Source: G963667675 sp965249215
Lineage (GTDB): Bacteria > Chloroflexota > Dehalococcoidia > Lucifugimonadales > UBA3495
Assembly: GCA_965249215.1 (NCBI GenBank)
Contig: CBDFLN010000002.1
Location: forward strand, 1,302,001-1,366,000
Reading direction: 5' to 3'
DNA length: 64,000 bases
Shown here in pieces: positions 18,894 to 27,005 of the stretch. The position numbers were made by a program, and so were the translations under genes. The number at the start of each line of letters is the position of its first letter. Position 1 is the stretch's first letter. The notes beneath the pieces were generated by a model, which had not been told where the DNA came from, made no database searches, and saw only the letters and a list, made by a program, of their open reading frames with translations.

Positions 18894-19252
18894 GGCGAAA
18901 CCGGACCTACTTGGACTATCTCCGGGACATCCTCAACTCCGCTGAAGCCGCTTTGTCTTTTGTCGAGGACGTCGATTTCACAGGATTCTCAGCCGACCGC
19001 CGAACCCATTTTGCTGTGGTCCGCGCCCTGGAGATAATCAGTGAAGCCGCCAACCAGGTCCGAGACCAAGTCAAAGAGCGATGGCCCCATATTCCCTGGC
19101 AGGACATGGCAGACATGAGGAATGTCTTGATTCATGCCTACTCCGGCGTAGATTTAGAAACCGTGTGGCTCACCGTCCAAGAGGACCTGCCGCCGCTGCG
19201 TGACTCAATCCGGCAAATACTCGCAGAACTGGAGGAAACACCTCAAGGTTAG
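18890..19252 (+). CDS. hepT: HepT-type toxin (DUF86 HEPN RNase)
   Basis: A 120-residue HEPN-superfamily protein. The RNase motif RX4HXY is present as RNVLIHAY near residue 81, and the preceding helix LEIISEAANQV is typical of the family. It is expected to cut RNA when not modified by MntA. The start is GTG overlapping the mntA stop. The location directly behind the only rRNA gene in the window may be chance, but it places the module in a highly conserved locus. Confidence 0.9.
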   Translation: MRRNRTYLDYLRDILNSAEAALSFVEDVDFTGFSADRRTHFAVVRALEIISEAANQVRDQVKERWPHIPWQDMADMRNVLIHAYSGVDLETVWLTVQEDLPPLRDSIRQILAELEETPQG

Positions 19253-19294
19253 GCCGATAGGCCGAACAGCCTCGTTCCGACGAAGGGAGCAAAT

Positions 19295-19522
19295 ATGGCC
19301 CTGAAAGACCTGACCGAATATTTAAGTATGGATCCAAAGGCCGCCCAGTTTCCCAAAAGCAGTCTAACGTCGTCTTACGACGAAGAGGCGGATGTCCTCT
19401 ACATTCGCTTAGACCCGTCGGTTCCCGTCACAGACAGCGAGCTTACCGACGCCGACATCATCCTGCGTTACAACGGCGACGCCTTGGCAGGCATGACAAT
19501 TCTACACGCCAGCCAACACTGA
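19295..19522 (+). CDS. DUF2283 family small protein
   Basis: A 75-residue protein whose centre reads SYDEEADVLYIRLD, the hallmark of DUF2283, with a later DADIILRYN strand. Function is not established; members often lie near toxin-antitoxin genes, as here, 42 bp after hepT. A purine-rich GAAGGGAGC precedes the ATG at good spacing. It may be part of the same transcript as mntA-hepT. Confidence 0.75.
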   Translation: MALKDLTEYLSMDPKAAQFPKSSLTSSYDEEADVLYIRLDPSVPVTDSELTDADIILRYNGDALAGMTILHASQH

Positions 19523-19705
19523 CGGTCTTTCCAGCAGATAAGCTCCCAATAACATCCCAGAATACCTACGCTGAACCGCTATCCTACTACTGGTCCCTTA
19601 GCTCTCTATTTGTTCTATTTTCTTTGGTTGCCAACAGGCGTTGGTCTCTATAGGCTGCTACGAGTTGCATAGAGAAATTGGAGTTGTGATAATAGGAGTC
19701 AGGCA

Positions 19706-19963
19706 ATGACCAGTATTGAAGACCTTTTTGAAGAACTCATATCTGCTAAAGCAAGATTTGACGCAGCCAAAGAAGAAGAACACAGTATCAGCGAGAAGCA
19801 TTTCGCATCGGGAAACTTTGTGCCGGGTAATCCCATAATATTCGGCCGAGTCATTGACCCGAAGGCGGAGGACGAGTGGATAAAAGCCTGGGACAACCTC
19901 ATGAAGACTCAGGAAGAATACTACGACGCTCGAACAAAATATTTGGACGCAGTCTCCAGTTAA
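19706..19963 (+). CDS. Small hypothetical helical protein
   Basis: An 85-residue, highly charged protein not recognised as a family member. It looks largely alpha-helical, with two Glu/Lys-rich helices (residues 1-35 and 53-85) separated by a loop containing GNPIIFGRVIDP. A good GGAG precedes the ATG at about 8 nt. Its 3' part overlaps the long N-terminal extension of the protease frame that follows, so if this gene is real, the protease probably starts later. Confidence 0.5.
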   Translation: MTSIEDLFEELISAKARFDAAKEEEHSISEKHFASGNFVPGNPIIFGRVIDPKAEDEWIKAWDNLMKTQEEYYDARTKYLDAVSS

Positions 19964-21552
19964 AAGTCCTGCCGACCCTGCTCTTGGCATTGCCACTATT
20001 GTCAGCCTTGGCCTGTTCCAGTTCTTCGCCTCCGGACCTGGCAACTATGGTGGAAAATGTCAGGCCCGGGGTAGTCCGCATCGAGACCACCACCGGAAGC
20101 GGCTCCGGCGTTATTTTTGATACCACCTCCGAAGGTGGCGCTTTGGTGCTGACCAATCACCATGTAGTGGAAGATGCAGGCCGCATTCGTGTTGAGGTAG
20201 CTGATTCCGACACTTACACAGGCGATATTCAGGGCTTCGATGCCGACATTGATTTGGCTGTGTTGAGCATATGCTGTGGAGACTTCCTATCGTTGCCCTT
20301 CGGTGATGTATCCAGCGTCAAACCCGGAAGTGAGGTAGTAGCCATCGGATACCCTTTGGATATTCCCGGAGTTGCATCGGTTACTCGCGGGATCGTGTCA
20401 GCTATACGCTCGGAACCGGGTTTTGAACTCATACAGATGGATGCGCCAATAAACCCCGGCAATAGTGGGGGGCCTTTACTTTCCTCATCAGGAGCAGTAA
20501 TTGGAATAAATGTCTTCGGCCTAGCTGACACCGAAGGGTTGGGTTTCGCCTTATCAGAACGAACCGTCCAGGAAATTCTCCCGAAGCTCACGGGAGGCGG
20601 CAGCTTTGTCGCCGCGCCTACGCCCACCCCAAGACTTCAGACTGCGCCCACGTCAAGGCCTGCACCAAGGCCTACACCCAGACCGACGGCTACAGCTACA
20701 CCAAGGCCAACGGCTACGCCCACTCCCACTCGTGCCCCTTCCAGAGTTTCCAGGGGCACAGCCACCCCGATTCCTAGACCAACGGCTGCCCCGAGGCCAA
20801 CGGCCACCCCGACGCTGACACCGACTCCAAGACCAACGGCTACCCCAAAGCCAACAGCCACGCCGATTCCTCCATCGACAAATTTACCGACTCCCACCAC
20901 TGTACCAACCACGAGGCCGCCCGCCGTAGAAGCAAACTACTTCACTCGCGGCTCTTCACAGGATGACGTACTGCATGCCCAAGGTACTCCTTCCGAAATC
21001 CAGACTCATGACGCATTAGGATTCGAACGCTGGTACTACGGTTGGAGCACGATCAAGTTCTCGTTGCCGGACAAACAAGTCACGGAGTGGGACAATGAGG
21101 ACAACTTGAAGGTTCAACTGTTGCCCAACACCAGCCAGTCTTCAACCCCTGGTTATTTCTCCCTTGGCTCTTCCCAGGATGACGTGCTACATGCCCAAGG
21201 TACTCCTTCCGAAATCCAGACTCATGACGCATTAGGATTCGAACGCTGGTACTACGGTTGGAGCACGATCAAGTTCTCGTTGCCGGACAAACAAGTCACG
21301 GAGTGGGACAATGAGGACAACTTGAAGGTTCAACTGTTGCCCAACACCAGCCAGTCTTCAACCCCTGGTTATTTCTCCCTTGGCTCTTCCCAGGATGACG
21401 TGCTACATGCCCAAGGTACTCCTTCCGAAATCCAGACTCATGACGCATTAGGATTCGAACGCTGGTACTACGGTTGGAGCACGATCAAGTTCTCGTTGCC
21501 AGACAAACAAGTCACGGAGTGGGACAATGACGGCGACCTCAAGGTCCGGTAG
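19876..21552 (+). CDS. Trypsin-like (S1C/HtrA-type) lipoprotein with three tandem C-terminal repeats
   Basis: Up to 558 residues. A hydrophobic segment with possible lipobox (LPLLSALAC, near residues 39-47) suggests a lipid-anchored surface protein. The protease domain has the full triad: His in VLTNHHVVE, Asp in ADIDLAVL and Ser in INPGNSGGPL. No PDZ domain follows; instead there is a Thr/Pro/Arg-rich linker (about residues 245-350) and then three near-identical 72-residue repeats. Each repeat has SQDDVLHAQGTPSEI and WYYGWSTIKF and resembles the BamE/SmpA-like fold. The ATG at 19876 overlaps the small upstream gene, so the true start may be a rare codon nearer 19960. Confidence 0.85.
   Translation: MDKSLGQPHEDSGRILRRSNKIFGRSLQLKVLPTLLLALPLLSALACSSSSPPDLATMVENVRPGVVRIETTTGSGSGVIFDTTSEGGALVLTNHHVVEDAGRIRVEVADSDTYTGDIQGFDADIDLAVLSICCGDFLSLPFGDVSSVKPGSEVVAIGYPLDIPGVASVTRGIVSAIRSEPGFELIQMDAPINPGNSGGPLLSSSGAVIGINVFGLADTEGLGFALSERTVQEILPKLTGGGSFVAAPTPTPRLQTAPTSRPAPRPTPRPTATATPRPTATPTPTRAPSRVSRGTATPIPRPTAAPRPTATPTLTPTPRPTATPKPTATPIPPSTNLPTPTTVPTTRPPAVEANYFTRGSSQDDVLHAQGTPSEIQTHDALGFERWYYGWSTIKFSLPDKQVTEWDNEDNLKVQLLPNTSQSSTPGYFSLGSSQDDVLHAQGTPSEIQTHDALGFERWYYGWSTIKFSLPDKQVTEWDNEDNLKVQLLPNTSQSSTPGYFSLGSSQDDVLHAQGTPSEIQTHDALGFERWYYGWSTIKFSLPDKQVTEWDNDGDLKVR
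20938..21549 (+). repeat. 216-bp in-frame tandem repeat (2.8 units)
   Basis: Units begin near 20938, 21154 and 21370. The spacing of the shared GGATGACGT segment is exactly 216 bp each time (20961, 21177, 21393). Units 2 and 3 are almost identical in DNA, and the core of unit 1 matches as well. This indicates recent duplication or gene conversion within the protease gene. Confidence 0.95.
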
Positions 21553-21594
21553 ATACGTGAGAAGAAACCCCGCCTAACGTACTACGATGTCTCC

Positions 21595-22080
21595 ATGACT
21601 CAAATGAAGGGTCAAGAAGTTATGGCAACCGTAACCGAAGCACTGGAATGCTACCGCAAACTCGCGTCCTTTCTCTATCGTGAAATTGGAGCAATGAAAC
21701 GAGGCAATCATCCAGAACTATACGACAAGTCCAAGATTGTTGCTGTCAAGAACAGGAGGAAAGAAGACCCCAAGCGGTTCTACCACAAGAGCAAATCACA
21801 TAACGACATTGAGTCAATAGACCGGTATTACGTTAATTGGAGCGGACTCACACTGGAAGATGTGTTGAAGGCATTTCAAGAAGGCGATTGGCTTCTAGGC
21901 AGGCAGCGGTATTCGTTCGGGGGACCCAAATGGGCTAAAGTTGCAGAAACAACCATGGCTCTCCGAAAAGTCATCCTGAACAAGGACTGGGACAGCGTTC
22001 CCCAATTGATTGAGACGATTAATGGACTTCACCACAATAATGGTTTGGTCGTCCGTAAGTTCAGGGAGCTTGACCTTTAG
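21595..22080 (+). CDS. Hypothetical protein, 161 residues
   Basis: No family is recognised. The protein is basic and mixed alpha/beta in look, with a Lys/Arg-rich stretch (KNRRKEDPKRFYHKSK, residues 52-67) and a W-containing core (YVNWSGLTLEDVLKAF). No signal peptide or membrane segment is visible. An internal ATG at residue 10 could also be the start. It lies 42 bp after the protease gene and 25 bp before a DUF433 gene, so it may be transcribed with either. Confidence 0.55.
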   Translation: MTQMKGQEVMATVTEALECYRKLASFLYREIGAMKRGNHPELYDKSKIVAVKNRRKEDPKRFYHKSKSHNDIESIDRYYVNWSGLTLEDVLKAFQEGDWLLGRQRYSFGGPKWAKVAETTMALRKVILNKDWDSVPQLIETINGLHHNNGLVVRKFRELDL

Positions 22081-22105
22081 ATAAGACCTTCGGCACAATA
22101 TACAA

Positions 22106-22348
22106 ATGGACGAAATCAAGCTGCTCGAAAGGATCACGGTGAACCCAGCCATCTTCGGCGGTAAGCCGCTGATTCGCGGCCGTCGCCTAGCTGTGGAGCA
22201 CGTTTTGGGGATGCTGTCCGCTGGGGACTCTCCCGACGTCATCCTGGAGGGCTATCCCTGGTTGAAGCCGGAGTATATACAGGCTTGCCTCCTATATGCC
22301 CGCAAGGTCATCGGACGCGAACGGATTGAAACGTTGGCGGTTGAGTAG
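22106..22348 (+). CDS. DUF433 antitoxin-like protein (first copy)
   Basis: An 80-residue DUF433 protein, a small winged-helix-like DNA-binding family frequently acting as antitoxin. Signature segments are RITVNPAIFGGKPLIRGRR at residues 9-27 and the C-terminal LEGYPWLKPEYIQACLLYA. No DUF5615-type partner follows directly; the next gene is a second DUF433 gene with its own partner. It may therefore be an orphan antitoxin. Confidence 0.82.
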   Translation: MDEIKLLERITVNPAIFGGKPLIRGRRLAVEHVLGMLSAGDSPDVILEGYPWLKPEYIQACLLYARKVIGRERIETLAVE

Positions 22349-22370
22349 CCATGCGGCTGCGCCTGGATGC

Positions 22371-22466
22371 CTAAGTTTGGGCAGGGCTGACGGCAGCCCT
22401 AGCTGCTTCCGCCCCTGCGAGACAGTTCAAGGCAGCCGGTGCCTCCAACCCGCGGGCCAAACTTAG
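22371..22466 (+). other. Candidate structured RNA or regulatory element
   Basis: A 96-nt stretch between two DUF433 genes is closed by perfect 10-bp arms (CTAAGTTTGG at 22371-22380, CCAAACTTAG at 22457-22466). Inside, AGGGCTG/CAGCCCT forms a 7-bp hairpin with a 4-nt loop and GCTGC/GCAGC could form a second arm. The Shine-Dalgarno of the next gene follows within 10 nt. It could be a structured leader or an RNA antitoxin; nothing known is matched. Confidence 0.4.
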
Positions 22467-22484
22467 TCGAGGAGGGTATATCCA

Positions 22485-22709
22485 ATGAATAACAAAGTGA
22501 TCAGCAAGAACCCAAAAATCCTCGGCGGTACGCCCGCGTTCCCCGGAACGCGGGTGCCTGTACGCATACTATTCGAATACTTGGAAGAAGGCGCTCCGCT
22601 CTCCGAGTTCCTGGACCACTTCCCCACGGTGACGCGTGAACAGGCAGTAGCAGTGCTTTTGCTGGCAAAGGATAAACTCACCGGGCATCTCAGTGAAGCT
22701 GCTGTTTGA
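22485..22709 (+). CDS. DUF433 antitoxin (second copy)
   Basis: A 74-residue DUF433 protein with NPKILGGTPAFPGTRVPV near the N-terminus and FPTVTREQAVAVLLLAKD at the end, the usual helix-turn-helix-bearing antitoxin. GAGGAGGG lies upstream of the ATG. It overlaps the following DUF5615 gene by 17 bp, the standard arrangement of this toxin-antitoxin type. Confidence 0.88.
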   Translation: MNNKVISKNPKILGGTPAFPGTRVPVRILFEYLEEGAPLSEFLDHFPTVTREQAVAVLLLAKDKLTGHLSEAAV

Positions 22710-23019
22710 CGAATCTATGCCTCGCCCCCTCGCGTTGCGCTTTCCCAGCGAATTTGAGGTGCGTACCGTACAAAGCATGGGCTGGGCTGGTGCATCGAAC
22801 GGAGACCTCCTGAGGCTGGCAGCGACCGAGGAGTTCGATGCCTTGGTAACTGTCGATCGCAGTATCGAATATCAGCAAGGTCTGGGTGCCCTGCCGATAC
22901 CAGTAGTAGTGATGATCTCGTCGAGGACGCGAGTGTCTGAACTTGAACCGCTCGTTCAAGCCGTGGTCAATGTCCTTATGGGGGACTTGGAAAGGCGCGT
23001 GTACCGCGTGACCGAATAG
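22693..23019 (+). CDS. DUF5615 PIN-like toxin
   Basis: A 108-residue PIN-like protein of the DUF5615 family. The N-terminus KLLFDESMPRPLA carries the first acidic residues, and ATEEFDALVTVDRSIEYQQ carries the later Asp pair, as in Mut7-C/PIN-like nucleases. These proteins pair with DUF433 antitoxins and are presumed RNases. The GTG start lies inside the end of the DUF433 gene, so translation is coupled. Confidence 0.88.
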   Translation: MKLLFDESMPRPLALRFPSEFEVRTVQSMGWAGASNGDLLRLAATEEFDALVTVDRSIEYQQGLGALPIPVVVMISSRTRVSELEPLVQAVVNVLMGDLERRVYRVTE

Positions 23020-23067
23020 CATAGTAAACCCTCAGGGTTTCCACGCCTTTTCCGCAACAAGAGCGCC

Positions 23068-23640
23068 ATGCCCCCCAACCAACCAACCCCCGATAACCCC
23101 GACGCCCACTCCAGCAGGGCCGTCCCCGTCTGGGTGACCTCCGTGCCCGACGGAGACTCCCTGTGGGTGGTCCGGGACCCCAACGCCGTCGACTCTGCAC
23201 TGCCCGTCAGGCTGTTCGGCATCGACGCCCCTGAAAGAGACCAGGACTTCGGACGCGAGGCCCAGGAAGCCCTGTGGCGGCTGGTATGGCGCACCAAGGG
23301 CCTGCGCATGGAAGTCGTCGACGTAGACCATTACCACCGCCTGGTGGCCTTGCTGTATCACCAATCGGCCGGGCGCCATCGGTCCATCAACCGCATCCTC
23401 ATCGAGCAAGGACACGCCCGCTGGTACAACCGGTTCGGCGGGCAGGAATTCGGATTCGCCGCCGCCGAAGAGCAGGCCCGGTCCAACCGCCGGGGCTTCT
23501 GGAGGCGCGGCCCTGGCACGGCGCCTTGGGACCACCGGGCTGCCCAGCGGAGACTCCAGCGCAAACCAAGTGGCTGCTTTGCACTTTTGGCAGCCGCCGG
23601 CCTGTTGTTGCTGCTGCTCATAGCATTGGCCTTAGCCTGA
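23068..23640 (+). CDS. Staphylococcal-nuclease-like (thermonuclease) protein with C-terminal anchor
   Basis: A 190-residue SNase-domain protein. The catalytic pattern is visible: DGDSLWVV near residue 30, VRLFGIDAPERDQ near residue 48 (Arg and Asp/Glu of the active site), and a later HRLVALLY, with NRRGFW near residue 144 closing the domain. It would hydrolyse nucleic acid using Ca2+. Unlike the secreted enzyme it has no N-terminal signal, but ends with a hydrophobic helix (CFALLAAAGLLLLLLIAL), suggesting tail-anchoring in the membrane. Confidence 0.87.
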   Translation: MPPNQPTPDNPDAHSSRAVPVWVTSVPDGDSLWVVRDPNAVDSALPVRLFGIDAPERDQDFGREAQEALWRLVWRTKGLRMEVVDVDHYHRLVALLYHQSAGRHRSINRILIEQGHARWYNRFGGQEFGFAAAEEQARSNRRGFWRRGPGTAPWDHRAAQRRLQRKPSGCFALLAAAGLLLLLLIALALA

Positions 23641-23745
23641 ATACTGACATTTCGCCGTTGACAGACATGGAAGCCATTACCTAAACTCGAAACATGTTCC
23701 CGAACGGCCAATATCTGAACGCGACTCAATATGTCATGCCCCCGT

Positions 23746-23814
23746 TCGTCCTGAGCCTGTCGAAGGGCCTGTCGAAGGGCCTGTCCTGAGCGTGTCGAAG
23801 GGGCTCTCGAAGGA
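23746..23814. repeat. CCTGAGC..GTCGAAGG palindromic repeat cluster
   Basis: Several degenerate units of the dispersed palindrome (CCTGAGCCTGTCGAAGGG and CCTGAGCGTGTCGAAGGG variants) occur in a row in the gap between the SNase gene and the VOC gene. Confidence 0.85.
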
Positions 23815-23912
23815 AACGAACGGGGCCCGTCCCGGTACCCAATTTCTCCGGTATGGACCCAACGAGCGACGAGTCCCGCTCCCCAACGCCCAGCCCGGTG
23901 GAGGGTCAAAAC

Positions 23913-23942
23913 GGTACGGAATGGTACAGAATGGTACGGAAA
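23913..23942. repeat. Three 10-bp-phased GGTACNGAAT iterons
   Basis: The decamer GGTACGGAAT, then GGTACAGAAT, then GGTACGGAAA occur head to tail with no spacer. The complementary version (GTACCATTCT type) recurs three or more times at 37857-38140. The exact one-helical-turn phasing suggests protein-binding sites. Confidence 0.75.
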
Positions 23943-24070
23943 TTGAATTTTTGGCGCCGGCGCCGAATTGATCATTGATAGTTCCGTGCTTCACCCCAAG
24001 GCCCTTTGCATCTCCGTCATACCTGGCTCCAAGCCGCAATCATGGGGCAAGAGGACGCCTCCGCCACATA

Positions 24071-24104
24071 GGCCATGTCCCAAAATGTCCCGCAATGTCC
24101 CAGA
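24071..24104. repeat. 10-bp-phased ATGTCCC iterons
   Basis: Three decamers with the core ATGTCCC (CCATGTCCCA, AAATGTCCCG, CAATGTCCCA) follow one another at 10-bp spacing, about 60 bp upstream of the VOC gene start. The arrangement mirrors the GGTAC iterons nearby but the core sequence differs. Confidence 0.6.
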
Positions 24105-24165
24105 AACCAAAAAATCTGTCCCGGGCCGCCTTCTTCGGGACCCAGAAAAGGAGAATCCTGACCCC

Positions 24166-24942
24166 ATGCCGGAAATAACTTCCCACTCCCACGGCGCACC
24201 CTCATGGGCCGACCTCGCCACCACCGACCCCGCCGCTGCGCTGTCCTTCTACAGCGCCCTCTTTGGATGGGAGGACGACCCCCAGCCCATGGGCCCGGAC
24301 GCCTTCTATCACATGCAGAAGCTCAACGGCCTGGAAGCCGCTGCCATCTTCCAGCAGATGGACCAGGAGCGGGACCAGGGCATTCCGCCCCACTGGAACA
24401 CCTACATCACCGTGGATAACGTCGACTCCGTAGCGCATCAGGCAGGAGACTTGGGAGGCTCGGTGCTCTTCGGCCCCTTTGACGTTTTCGAGGCGGGCAG
24501 GATGGCCTTTATCCAAGACCCCCAGGGAGCGGTCTTCGCTGCCTGGCAGCCCAAGCAGCACGTCGGGGCCCGCGTCAAGTTCGAACCCGGCGCGTTGACC
24601 TGGAACGAGCTGTTGACCACCGACTCCGACGCCGCCGTAGACTTCTATGGCCGGCTGCTTGGTCTGGAGCGGGGCGAGACCATGGGCGACATGAACTACA
24701 CCCTCCTTAAGGCCCAGGGGATCGAGGTGGCCGGGGTAATGCAGATTACGCCCGAAATGGGCTCCTTCCCGCCCCATTGGGCGATTTACTTCGACGTTCA
24801 AGACGTCGATTCGACCGTGGCCCAGGTCCAGTCCCTCGGGGGCAGCGTATTGGTTCCGGGAACCGACATTCCAGGCATCGGCCGCTTTGCGGCCTTGAAG
24901 GACCCCCAAGGCGCCGCCTTCAACATCTTCAAAGGCTCCTGA
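24166..24942 (+). CDS. Two-domain VOC-family protein
   Basis: A 258-residue protein with two tandem VOC (glyoxalase-fold) domains, residues about 8-125 and 138-255. Each contains the AALSFYSALFGWE or AAVDFYGRLLGLE helix and an IQDPQGAVFAAWQ or LKDPQGAAFNIFK end strand. Such double-VOC proteins occur in hydroxylase/lyase operons, but their reactions are mostly unknown. The frame is open to 23968, but ATG 24166 is preferred: the upstream part is low-complexity, and AAAGGAG lies 12 nt before it. The LLM oxidoreductase gene follows 35 bp later, probably co-transcribed. Confidence 0.85.
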   Translation: MPEITSHSHGAPSWADLATTDPAAALSFYSALFGWEDDPQPMGPDAFYHMQKLNGLEAAAIFQQMDQERDQGIPPHWNTYITVDNVDSVAHQAGDLGGSVLFGPFDVFEAGRMAFIQDPQGAVFAAWQPKQHVGARVKFEPGALTWNELLTTDSDAAVDFYGRLLGLERGETMGDMNYTLLKAQGIEVAGVMQITPEMGSFPPHWAIYFDVQDVDSTVAQVQSLGGSVLVPGTDIPGIGRFAALKDPQGAAFNIFKGS

Positions 24943-24977
24943 CCGGTCGAACCGCCAGCGTCGCCAGGGAGACAGCA

Positions 24978-26000
24978 ATGGCTTTCAGGGTAATCTACCG
25001 CCTGACCACCAGCGACTTGAAGGGCATCCCGGAGGAGGCCCGCTGGGCCGAGGGCATGGGATTCGACGGCCTGTGCGCCGACGAGACCAACCACGACCCC
25101 TTTTTCCCAATACTGCTGGCCGCGGCCGCCACGTCCCGGGTGACCCTGCAGACCCGGGTGGCTCTGGCTTTCCCCCGCTCGCCCATGGTCGTGGCCTACG
25201 CCGCCATAGACCTGCAGAACTTCTCCGGCGGGCGGTTCCGCCTGGGCTTGGGCACCCAGGTCAAGGGCCACGTCGAACGCCGTTTCTCCGTAAAATGGGA
25301 TTCACCGGCGCCTCGTATGCGGGAGTACGTCCAATCGCTCCACGCTATCTGGGACAACTGGCAGGACGGCAAGGAACTGGACTTCCAGGGACGGTTCTAC
25401 CGGTTCGACCTGATGACTCCCTATTTCAGTCCAGGCGCCTGCCCCACTGGCAGACCTCCGGTCTATATAACCGGAGTAAATCCCTATTCCTGCCGGGTGG
25501 CCGGCGAGGTATGCGATGGCCTGTCCTTCCATGTCATCAGCTCGCCTGAATACATTTCCCAAGTCATTAGACCCAACATCGCCAAGGGGGCCGAGAAAGC
25601 GGGCCGCTCGCTAAAAGACATCAACGTCCATGGGACCGGGTTCGTCATCACCGGCCCCGACCGGAAGACCGTTAAGGCCGAGCGAGAGGTCGTAAGGAAC
25701 CGGCTGGCATTCTATTTTTCCACCAGTACCTATCACCCGGTGCTGGAGGTACACGGCTTTCAGGACATTGGCCCCCGTTTGCACGACCTCTCTCTGGAAG
25801 GAAAATGGGACGTCATGGCCGGGTTGATTACCGACGAAATGATCGATGCCTTTTCCGTATCCGGGGTCTATGAGGACCTGGCCTACCAGCTGAAGGCCCG
25901 GTTTGACGGCCTGGCAGATGACTTAGTCATCGCTTTCAAGCCCGTGGGCCAGGGATCCGAAGCCCGGTTCAGGAACCTGATCAGGGACTTGCAGGCCTGA
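24978..26000 (+). CDS. LLM-class flavin-dependent oxidoreductase
   Basis: A 340-residue luciferase-like TIM-barrel enzyme, probably F420- or FMN-dependent. Family features are EEARWAEGMGFDGLCADET at residues 15-33, FPRSPMVVAYAAIDLQNFS near residue 67 and GRFRLGLGTQVKGHVERRF, where the segment GLGTQ is typical of this superfamily. Substrate is unknown. Expansion of this family is a reported feature of SAR202-type Chloroflexota, and another member ends the window. It starts 35 bp after the VOC gene with AGGGAGA at 6 nt from the ATG. Confidence 0.88.
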   Translation: MAFRVIYRLTTSDLKGIPEEARWAEGMGFDGLCADETNHDPFFPILLAAAATSRVTLQTRVALAFPRSPMVVAYAAIDLQNFSGGRFRLGLGTQVKGHVERRFSVKWDSPAPRMREYVQSLHAIWDNWQDGKELDFQGRFYRFDLMTPYFSPGACPTGRPPVYITGVNPYSCRVAGEVCDGLSFHVISSPEYISQVIRPNIAKGAEKAGRSLKDINVHGTGFVITGPDRKTVKAEREVVRNRLAFYFSTSTYHPVLEVHGFQDIGPRLHDLSLEGKWDVMAGLITDEMIDAFSVSGVYEDLAYQLKARFDGLADDLVIAFKPVGQGSEARFRNLIRDLQA

Positions 26001-26021
26001 CCCTGCTCGAAGAATCGGTGG

Positions 26022-26861
26022 CTACTCTCCCCGCTTGGCCCAGCGGCCCGCTTCCACCGAAGTGAGGAAGTCCCATACCGTCCGGTTGAAAAGGTCCAGC
26101 TCCTCCAGGTTGATGGCGTGCCCGCTCTGGGGAAACACCGCCAGCCCCGACCTTGGGATGTTCCGCTTCATAAAGATGGCCGGTTCTACGCAGGGCTCGT
26201 CTTCATCTCCGATCATGATCAGCGTAGGGACCTGCAACGCTCGCAGCTTTTCTTCCAACGAAAAGATGGTCGGCCGCTTCATCAAGAACCCCCGGTATGT
26301 CAGCGCCGACCCTACAGCAGAATGGCCAAGCAGCAACCGGTGAAACTCCTCCCAACCCCGGGGGTCTTTGCGCAACAACTGCAGCCGGTTATCCGATCTG
26401 GCGTAGTCGGCCGCCACCGGCGCCATCCCCTCGGCTAACAGCCGGTCGCTGGTGACCCGGCCGTTGGCCAGGAACTCTTCCCGGTTGGTCGTGCCAGCCC
26501 CTGCCGCCGCCACAATCAACGAGCGGGCCATCTCTGGATGGGCTATGCCGAAGTTCAAGGTAACGCTGCCCCCCATCGAAAGTCCCCCGATGTGGGCCTG
26601 GTCCATTCCCAAGTGCTTAAGCAGCAGGTACAGGTCGTTCACCAGGACTTCCTGGGAATAGGCTTCCTCGTCATCGGGAACGTCTGACGGCGGCCACCCT
26701 CTGGCTGCGTAGGTAATGACCCGGTAACGCCGGGTGAAATACCTTACTTGACTCTCCCAGCTTTCGAACGAGCCGCCGAATTCGTGGCACCACACCAACG
26801 GGAACCCCTCGCCGGTAGTCTCGTAATAGATATTCACTCCGTCAGCGGAAAATGTCGGCAT
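26022..26861 (-). CDS. Alpha/beta hydrolase
   Basis: A 279-residue alpha/beta-hydrolase. The nucleophile elbow is GGLSMGGS near residue 99, the oxyanion-region HEFGGSFESWES is near residue 26 and the catalytic His is in QSGHAINLEE near the C-terminus; GDEDEPC probably supplies the acid. The chosen ATG at 26861 follows a strong GGGAGG, so the 20 codons open upstream are not used. It may hydrolyse esters or carbon-carbon bonds (3-oxoadipate enol-lactonase-like). It converges with the LLM gene. Confidence 0.87.
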   Translation of the reverse strand: MPTFSADGVNIYYETTGEGFPLVWCHEFGGSFESWESQVRYFTRRYRVITYAARGWPPSDVPDDEEAYSQEVLVNDLYLLLKHLGMDQAHIGGLSMGGSVTLNFGIAHPEMARSLIVAAAGAGTTNREEFLANGRVTSDRLLAEGMAPVAADYARSDNRLQLLRKDPRGWEEFHRLLLGHSAVGSALTYRGFLMKRPTIFSLEEKLRALQVPTLIMIGDEDEPCVEPAIFMKRNIPRSGLAVFPQSGHAINLEELDLFNRTVWDFLTSVEAGRWAKRGE

Positions 26862-27005
26862 CGACCTCCCTCCGGGAACCAATTTCCAAATGCGGAACCC
26901 GCCGCCCTTTGGCGGGCTCAAAGCCTACGGCGTCTCTTCCGGCAATGGTGAGGAATGCAAAACGGGAGTTGAGACAAGTCCCGGTTAGATGCCTCTAACC
27001 AACCT

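Noticed and set aside
20938..21549. Regular repeats resembling a CRISPR or VNTR array
   Set aside because: The unit is 216 bp, lies in frame inside the protease gene, and has no spacers. It is protein-repeat coding DNA.
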